In this document: positions 59,149-64,000 of the stretch, in pieces
Layout of the letters: each line of letters begins with the position of its first letter
How positions within the stretch are numbered: the first letter of the stretch is position 1
Source of the DNA: Salinibacterium sp. PAMC 21357
GTDB taxonomy: Bacteria > Actinomycetota > Actinomycetes > Actinomycetales > Microbacteriaceae
Length of the DNA: 64,000 bases
NCBI RefSeq assembly: GCF_000247645.1
Contig: NZ_AHWA01000004.1
Span: forward strand, 1,302,001 to 1,366,000
Reading direction: 5' to 3'
Translations under genes and position numbers: made by a program
The notes under the pieces: generated by a model
Database searches by the model: none
What the model was told of the DNA's origin: nothing
What the model saw: only the letters and a program-made list of their open reading frames with translations

Positions 59149-59874
59149 CTGAACTCACTAAATTCTCAAAGACCTGCCGGGGCGTCAAAAGTCGCCCTCA
59201 TCGTTCGCGGTGGGTGGAGCGGTCATCATCCGATCGACACCACCGACGTATTCCTTCCCTTTTTGAAGGAACAGGGTTACGAGGTCAGGATTTCTCGCTC
59301 AACAACTATCTACGCGGATGCGACCCAAATGTCCGATGTTGACCTCATCGTGCAGTGCATCACAATGTCGTCTATCGAGCCAGAAGAGTTCGAGGGGCTC
59401 GATGCCGCGGTCCGCCGCGGGGTGGGTTTTGCCGGGTGGCACGGGGGCATTGTCGACTCGTTCCGCGATTCGCGGCTATACCTTCAGCTCGTCGGCGGCC
59501 AGCTTGCCGAGCATCCTTCGAAGCCCGAAGCTGACCGCGTCGGTGACGCCCACGACAACGATGTATCCCACGTGATCGAGATGACCGCGGCCGGCGCGGA
59601 ACACCCGATAACGACAGGGATCGATGACTTTGAACTGTCGACAGAACAGTACTGGGTGCTTACTGACGACTACAACACTGTTTTGGCGACTACTACCCAT
59701 CCCAGCAAACCCGGCGACCCGTGGGATTCCCCCGTGACGTGTCCGGCACTGTGGACACGCAACTGGGGGCAAGGTCGCATTTTCGTCGCAACACCAGGGC
59801 ACACCCCGGACGTGCTTGAGGCTGAGCCCGTGCGCACCATCGTCGAGAGAGGTCTGCTCTGGGCAAGCCGTTAG
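59146..59874 (+). CDS. ThuA-domain protein (glutamine-amidotransferase-like fold)
   Basis: A 242-residue protein of the ThuA family, first seen in rhizobial trehalose utilisation operons. The sequence shows K-V-A-L-I-V-R-G-G-W-S-G-H-H-P near 17-31, G-V-G-F-A-G-W-H-G-G near 88-97, Y-W-V-L-T-D-D-Y near 168-175, and W-G-Q-G-R-I-F near 203-209 followed by G-H near 214. Family members are thought to act on sugars (3-keto sugar metabolism has been suggested). Context supports this: a ROK regulator and a sugar importer follow. Confidence 0.85.
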   Translation: MLNSLNSQRPAGASKVALIVRGGWSGHHPIDTTDVFLPFLKEQGYEVRISRSTTIYADATQMSDVDLIVQCITMSSIEPEEFEGLDAAVRRGVGFAGWHGGIVDSFRDSRLYLQLVGGQLAEHPSKPEADRVGDAHDNDVSHVIEMTAAGAEHPITTGIDDFELSTEQYWVLTDDYNTVLATTTHPSKPGDPWDSPVTCPALWTRNWGQGRIFVATPGHTPDVLEAEPVRTIVERGLLWASR

Positions 59875-59966
59875 CGACCTCTGTGCTTCAGCTCGCGTGG
59901 ACGTGAGGTTAACCCACCTTCGCTCCCGTGCAGCAGTGTCGTTGCAAGCTGCGCTTTGGGCTGCGG

Positions 59967-59982
59967 TAGCCTCGATCCCATG
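59967..59982 (+). promoter_or_regulatory. Leaderless -10 box of the ROK gene
   Basis: TAGCCT at 59967-59972 is followed by 7 nt and ATG 59980, so the ROK gene has its own promoter separate from thuA. Confidence 0.5.
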
Positions 59983-61167
59983 TCATCCGTCGAACGGGAA
60001 GAATTTCGCACGCAGCCCGCTGAGGTTCGGCGCGCGCACACCCTGTCACCGATGTCGTCGCTGGCGCGGGCTGTGCTCATCCATGGGCCGATCCACCGCG
60101 GTGACCTGCTTCGCCGATTGCAGCTGACTCCGCCAACTCTCACGAGACTGTCGAAGCCTCTGCTCGACGGCGGCGTAATCGTTGAGGCTGGCGAAACTCT
60201 TAGCGGAACAGTAGGTCGACCAGCGAAGCCCCTCGACATTCCTCGGAACCCTCGCCGGTTCTTGGGGGTGAAACTCACTAGTGAGACTGCCTTTGGCGTG
60301 GTCTCTGATCAGCGCGCTCTGGCTTTTGCCCGCGCCGATCGCGCGCTCGCCAGCCACGATGTTTCGGTGGTTGTCGACGCGATCGCCGAACTTTTCGATG
60401 AACTCAACCACGACGGCGACGAAGCAATCGCGGGAGTGGGCGTCTCGGTCGGCGGCCGAGTTATTGGCAACCGCATCGTCGACAACGTGCGTTTTCTCGA
60501 GTGGACTTCTGTCGATTTAGGTGGTGCGCTTGAGGACAGGCTCGGCGTTCCTGTCACCATTGAGAACGACCTCATCGCGCTCATTGAAGGCGAACACTGG
60601 TTCGGGCTCGGGCGCAGCATGCGCGACTTTGCCGTCATTACGATCGGTGCGGGTATTGGGTACGGCCTGGTGTGGGACGACAGTGTCGTGCGCACTCCCG
60701 AGACTGGCATCGAGCTGGGCGGGCATCTTCCGCTCGCACCGGGTGGTCCCCGCTGCTTCCGTGGTCACCATGGCTGCGCCACGGCGATGCTCACGGTGGA
60801 GAGCATCCGGGAGCAAGTTCGGGAGGCGACGGGTGATGAACTCAGCTATGAGCAGATCCTTGAAGGTGCAGCACAGGGCGAGCCGGTGTTGAAGCACATT
60901 GTGGATGCCGCCGCTCGTGCGCTCGGTCGCTATATTGCTCTCGCGGCGAACCTCGCAATGGTGCACCAGGTGTTGCTAGCGGGGGAGGGGACTGGCATTT
61001 TGGATGTCGCCCGCACCGAAGTGATGCGGGTGATCGACGAAGAACGCGACCCTGATGCGCGGCCGATCACGATCGTGGTTGACGAGACGGGGTTTGGGAT
61101 CTGGGCTAAGGGCGCTGCTGCCGTGGCTATTCAGACATCGTTCGACCGGTCGATCGCGGCGCTTTAG
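59980..61167 (+). CDS. ROK-family transcriptional regulator
   Basis: A 395-residue protein with an N-terminal winged helix (about 18-70; A-R-A-V-L-I-H-G-P-I-H-R-G-D-L-L-R-R-L then T-P-P-T-L-T-R-L) and a ROK sugar-kinase-like domain (about 85-390; I-E-N-D-L-I-A-L near 189, G-A-G-I-G-Y-G near 218). The ROK zinc signature CxCGxxGC is altered to C-F-R-G-H-H-G-C near 255, with the second Cys replaced by Arg. It most likely senses the sugar imported by the downstream ABC system and represses its promoter. Confidence 0.87.
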   Translation: MSSVEREEFRTQPAEVRRAHTLSPMSSLARAVLIHGPIHRGDLLRRLQLTPPTLTRLSKPLLDGGVIVEAGETLSGTVGRPAKPLDIPRNPRRFLGVKLTSETAFGVVSDQRALAFARADRALASHDVSVVVDAIAELFDELNHDGDEAIAGVGVSVGGRVIGNRIVDNVRFLEWTSVDLGGALEDRLGVPVTIENDLIALIEGEHWFGLGRSMRDFAVITIGAGIGYGLVWDDSVVRTPETGIELGGHLPLAPGGPRCFRGHHGCATAMLTVESIREQVREATGDELSYEQILEGAAQGEPVLKHIVDAAARALGRYIALAANLAMVHQVLLAGEGTGILDVARTEVMRVIDEERDPDARPITIVVDETGFGIWAKGAAAVAIQTSFDRSIAAL

Positions 61168-61248
61168 CGCACGATTTCTCTGCGCCTCGGGCGCCCCTGC
61201 TGTGTCGACGGCGCTTTTTGTTGTGCCGAAAAACTTTCACATTGGCCC

Positions 61249-61278
61249 TTGACGCCATTACTTCCATCATGGAATAAT
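61249..61278 (+). promoter_or_regulatory. Promoter with palindromic operator before the sugar ABC operon
   Basis: TTGACG (61249-61254) and AATAAT (61273-61278) have an 18-bp spacer. TTCCAT-C-ATGGAA (61262-61274) is a perfect 6+1+6 palindrome that covers the spacer and the edge of the -10, with further ATTA/TAAT symmetry around it. GGTGAGG precedes the ATG at 61313. A repressor here would block the promoter; the ROK protein encoded just upstream is the obvious candidate. Confidence 0.6.
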
Positions 61279-61312
61279 TCAGGCAACGACGACGTTAGGT
61301 GAGGTTCCGCTC

Positions 61313-62200
61313 ATGGCAGCAAAGGTCAGCAGGGATAATCAGATCGTTCCGGCGATGCTGTTTCTCATTCCCGCCAGCATCGGTTTCTTGGCTTTCTTCC
61401 TGTGGCCGACTATTCGCGGCATCTACCTCAGCTTCACGGATTACAACCTGCTGAGAGACCCCACGTTCATCGGTTTTCAGAACTACATCGACATTTTCAA
61501 TGACGCCGTCTTCTGGCGTTCGATGGCAGTGACATTCCAGTACGTCTTCATCAACGTCGGGCTCCAGACAGTCATCGCCTTGGCGTTAGCCGTGCTGATG
61601 CACCGCTTCACCCGCTCGATGATTATTCGGGGTGTCGTTGTCCTGCCGTACTTGATCGCTAACGTCATCGTCGCGCTGGTCTGGTTCTGGCTCGCCGACT
61701 ACAGCCTCGGTCTCATCAACGCCGTGATCGATGGAATCGGCCTCAACAAAATCGGCTTCTTCGGCAGTGAAGCCTGGGCGATGCCCACGATCGCTTTCGT
61801 CAATGTGTGGCGCCACGTCGGCTACACCGCGCTGTTGCTCTTCGCAGGCTTACAAGCCATTCCCCGTGACGTCTACGAAGCAGCAGAAGTGGATGGCGCC
61901 GGCGAGTTCCGAGTGTTCAGGAGCGTCACTCTTCCGCTTCTCCGACCCATTCTCGCGTTCGTCCTTGTCGTCACCGTCGTCGGATCGTTCCAGATCTTCG
62001 ACACCATCGCCGTGACCACTGGCGGTGGCCCGGTTGACGCAACGCGAGCGATCAACTTCTACATTTTCGAGCGAGCATTTGAACGGTTCGACTTTGGCTA
62101 CGCCTCGGCGCTCGCCGTCATTCTGATGATTCTTCTCGCCACTATTGCGCTTATTCAAAATCGCCTACTGCGGGCCAACGAGTCAGACATGGAGAGGTAG
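61313..62200 (+). CDS. Sugar ABC transporter permease (MalF/UgpA-like)
   Basis: A 295-residue permease with six membrane helices. The coupling EAA loop is Y-E-A-A-E-V-D-G-A-G-E-F-R-V-F-R near 187-202, followed by S-V-T-L-P-L-L-R-P. The N-terminus has F-L-I-P-A-S-I-G-F-L-A-F-F-L-W-P-T-I-R-G-I-Y typical of CUT1 importers for di- and oligosaccharides or polyols. It pairs with the next gene, 3 bp downstream. No ATPase is encoded in the visible operon; many actinobacteria use one shared MsiK-type ATPase. Confidence 0.92.
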   Translation: MAAKVSRDNQIVPAMLFLIPASIGFLAFFLWPTIRGIYLSFTDYNLLRDPTFIGFQNYIDIFNDAVFWRSMAVTFQYVFINVGLQTVIALALAVLMHRFTRSMIIRGVVVLPYLIANVIVALVWFWLADYSLGLINAVIDGIGLNKIGFFGSEAWAMPTIAFVNVWRHVGYTALLLFAGLQAIPRDVYEAAEVDGAGEFRVFRSVTLPLLRPILAFVLVVTVVGSFQIFDTIAVTTGGGPVDATRAINFYIFERAFERFDFGYASALAVILMILLATIALIQNRLLRANESDMER

Positions 62201-62203
62201 ATC

Positions 62204-63148
62204 ATGTCCACCAGCACACGCACAAAGCGCGTCAAGAAAGTTCGGGCAAGCAGCGCCGAAGATCCCGCAATGGCCAAATCACCGGTGTCGAAGTTCTTCG
62301 GCCGGTTGGCTCTCGCCATTGTCGTGATCATCACGTTGTTCCCGATCTACTGGATGGTGCGTACGGCCTTCAGCGATAACCGGGCGATGTTCGGTGAACC
62401 TCTCTCGTTGCTGCCGGTCGACTTCACCCTGGGACCGATCGAGCGAGTCCTCGGACTCGCGACCCCCGATGAAGCGATTGCCGAGGGCGGCTCGGGAGCA
62501 TCGATCAATTTCGGTCTCTACATGCTGAACTCGATCATCACGGCCACCCTCATCACTGTGTTCCAGATCGCGTTTAGCGCCATGGCGGCTTACGCCTTCG
62601 CGCTGCTCAAGTGGAAGGGGCGCGACGCGGTCTTCAACCTCTTCTTGATCGCGTTGATGGTTCCCGTCATCTTCACGATCCTGCCCAACTTCGTGCTGAT
62701 TAAAGAGTTGGGTTTGCTCAACACGATCATCGGCATCGCTCTGCCAGCGATGTTCATGACGCCATTCGCAATCTTCTTCCTTCGTCAATTCTTCTTCGGC
62801 GTGAACCTCAGCATCATTGAGGCGGCAGTGATCGACGGTGCGAGCCAGTGGCGCATCTTCAGTCGTATTGCCGTGCCCTTGGTCTGGCCGCAGATCATCA
62901 CGCTGGCGCTGTTGCAGTTCATCTTCTACTGGAACGACTATCTGTGGCCGCTCCTGGTCGGCACCACCGAGGAGTCGAAGCTGATCACGGTCGGCCTCGG
63001 AATCTTCCGCTCCCAGACTCCCGCGGGAAACCCCGACTGGGCGGGCCTCATGGCCGGTGCACTGCTCGCGGCGATCCCCATCTTCGTCCTGATTCTGATC
63101 TTCGGTAAGCAGATCGTCGGATCCATTCAATCGTCGGGCGTGAAGTAG
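62204..63148 (+). CDS. Sugar ABC transporter permease (MalG/UgpE-like)
   Basis: A 314-residue second permease of a CUT1 importer. A ~30-residue basic N-terminus is followed by six helices; I-Y-W-M-V-R-T-A-F-S-D-N is the conserved start of the first periplasmic region, and the EAA loop is I-E-A-A-V-I-D-G-A-S-Q-W-R-I-F near 205-219. It forms a heterodimer with the preceding permease. GAGAGG lies about 6 nt before the ATG. Confidence 0.92.
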   Translation: MSTSTRTKRVKKVRASSAEDPAMAKSPVSKFFGRLALAIVVIITLFPIYWMVRTAFSDNRAMFGEPLSLLPVDFTLGPIERVLGLATPDEAIAEGGSGASINFGLYMLNSIITATLITVFQIAFSAMAAYAFALLKWKGRDAVFNLFLIALMVPVIFTILPNFVLIKELGLLNTIIGIALPAMFMTPFAIFFLRQFFFGVNLSIIEAAVIDGASQWRIFSRIAVPLVWPQIITLALLQFIFYWNDYLWPLLVGTTEESKLITVGLGIFRSQTPAGNPDWAGLMAGALLAAIPIFVLILIFGKQIVGSIQSSGVK

Positions 63149-63244
63149 TCGACAACACCACCATTATTTCGCTCCGCACTGAGCGATCATCCGACCGGAT
63201 CAGCATTGTCGCTGAGCGGTCGACCCCAAGAGAAAGAGAAAGCA

Positions 63245-64000
63245 ATGACGAAAGCACTGGCGGGAATCGCTGCACTTGCAGCGGTGCCCCTTGTCTTGGC
63301 CGGTTGTTCCGCTGGCTCCACAACGACAGACGGTTCTGTAGAAATTAAGTACAGCCTCTGGGATGCCAACCAAATGCCCGCGTACCAGCAGTGTGCTGAT
63401 GACTTCCACGCGGCCAACCCTGACATCACGATCTCGATCGACCAGTCAGGGTGGGAAGATTACTGGCAGAAAATTAACACCGGTCTCGTTTCTGGAAACA
63501 GCGCCGATGTCTTCACGAGCCACTTGGCGTACTACCCCGAGTTCGTGCTCAACGATCAGATCCTTCCCCTCGACGACTACATCGCAGCCGATGGCGTCGA
63601 CACCTCGATTTACCAAGACGGACTCGTTGACCTGTGGAAGAGCCCCGAGGGCGTTCAGTACGGACTGCCCAAAGACTTCGACACGATCGCGCTTTTTTAC
63701 AACCAGCAGCTGACGGATGCCGCGGGAGTCACAGCGGAGCAGCTCGGCTCGCTTGACTGGAACCCGAAAGACGGCGGAACCTACGAAGACGTCATCGCCC
63801 ACTTGACCGTTGACAAGAGCGGTGTTCGCGGTGATGAAGCTGGCTTCGACAAGAACAATGTGGAGACCTACGGCATTTGGTTTGAAGCCTCCAATGCCGG
63901 CGCCCTTGGCGATGGTCAAACACAATGGAGCTACCTCGCGGCAGCCAACGGTTGGGAAGCAACCGATGGCCCCTGGGGCAGCTCATACAACTTCGACGCT
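63245..64000 (+). CDS. Sugar ABC transporter substrate-binding lipoprotein (cut by window end)
   Basis: The frame is open for 252 codons from ATG 63245 to the window end. The signal peptide MTKALAGIAALAAVPLVLAGC has the lipobox L18-A-G-C21. The mature part begins as a family 1 extracellular binding protein: V-E-I-K-Y-S-L-W-D-A-N near 34-44, W-Q-K-I-N-T-G-L-V-S-G-N-S-A-D-V-F near 77-93, L-P-L-D-D-Y near 106-111 and Y-G-L-P-K-D-F-D-T near 138-146. It delivers a sugar to the two permeases. It comes last, 96 bp after the second permease gene, instead of first as is usual. Confidence 0.92.
   Translation, partial: MTKALAGIAALAAVPLVLAGCSAGSTTTDGSVEIKYSLWDANQMPAYQQCADDFHAANPDITISIDQSGWEDYWQKINTGLVSGNSADVFTSHLAYYPEFVLNDQILPLDDYIAADGVDTSIYQDGLVDLWKSPEGVQYGLPKDFDTIALFYNQQLTDAAGVTAEQLGSLDWNPKDGGTYEDVIAHLTVDKSGVRGDEAGFDKNNVETYGIWFEASNAGALGDGQTQWSYLAAANGWEATDGPWGSSYNFDA

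Overview
The window is a 64 kb piece of a high-G+C actinobacterial chromosome. The family is most likely Microbacteriaceae (Salinibacterium/Rhodoglobus-like); this is inferred from gene content and codon style, not from a search. Supporting signs are dense ATGA/GTGA overlaps, many apparently leaderless genes (a TANNNT -10 box 6-8 nt before the start codon), an F420-type Ddn homologue, a one-piece MrpA, a PucR regulator, a ROK regulator and LCP-family wall proteins. I see no insertion sequence, integrase, CRISPR array, rRNA or prophage gene. No gene-free stretch exceeds 300 bases.

Layout. (1) 1-9062: a lipoprotein fragment, a Ddn-type reductase, the trkH-trkA potassium uptake pair, and a convergent six-gene Mrp (Mnh) Na+/H+ antiporter operon, forming an ion-homeostasis block. 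(2) 9240-15237: a small esterase, then the circularly permuted ATP-grasp / alpha-E / transglutaminase operon, then a MarR-controlled MFS exporter. (3) 15366-24784: mostly housekeeping: monoacylglycerol-lipase-like hydrolase, HIT protein, a lipoate ligase with its accessory domain in front, a heme/iron-type ABC permease and ATPase without a binding protein, a GNAT protein, a DUF805 membrane protein, prephenate dehydratase, a diacylglycerol-kinase-like enzyme, seryl-tRNA synthetase and a HAD phosphatase.

(4) 24806-46206: a large surface-glycan locus, with lower G+C in the lines I counted. It holds six glycosyltransferases (three are paralogues of each other), a PglK/MsbA-like ABC exporter, an acyl carrier protein, a FabH-like ketosynthase, a FabG-like reductase, an LpxD-like N-acyltransferase, a polysaccharide-deacetylase-like protein and an OafA-like acyltransferase. 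It also has the four enzymes expected for a UDP-diamino-uronic-acid sugar (2-epimerase, 6-dehydrogenase, 3-dehydrogenase, PLP aminotransferase) and a secreted ten-repeat FG-GAP protein. My main hypothesis is that ACP, ketosynthase and reductase make a short 3-hydroxyacyl-ACP which the LpxD-like enzyme puts on an amino sugar of this glycan. Such a dedicated donor pathway in a monoderm bacterium is the best candidate here for an undescribed system.

(5) 46251-54265: a class III aminotransferase divergent from a PucR regulator, tRNA-Ser(UGA), an LCP ligase, a three-gene operon (acyl-CoA-dehydrogenase-like, a PIG-L deacetylase fused to a NodS-like methyltransferase, and a GT2), and tRNA-Ser(GCU) with a strong terminator. 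(6) 54336-64000: YaeQ, a peroxiredoxin-like protein, the exported DUF1800/DUF1501 pair, ThuA, a ROK regulator, and a sugar ABC importer (two permeases, then a binding lipoprotein cut by the window end) behind a promoter with a palindromic operator.

Residue and base positions were counted by hand. Family assignments come from reading motifs, not from database searches.
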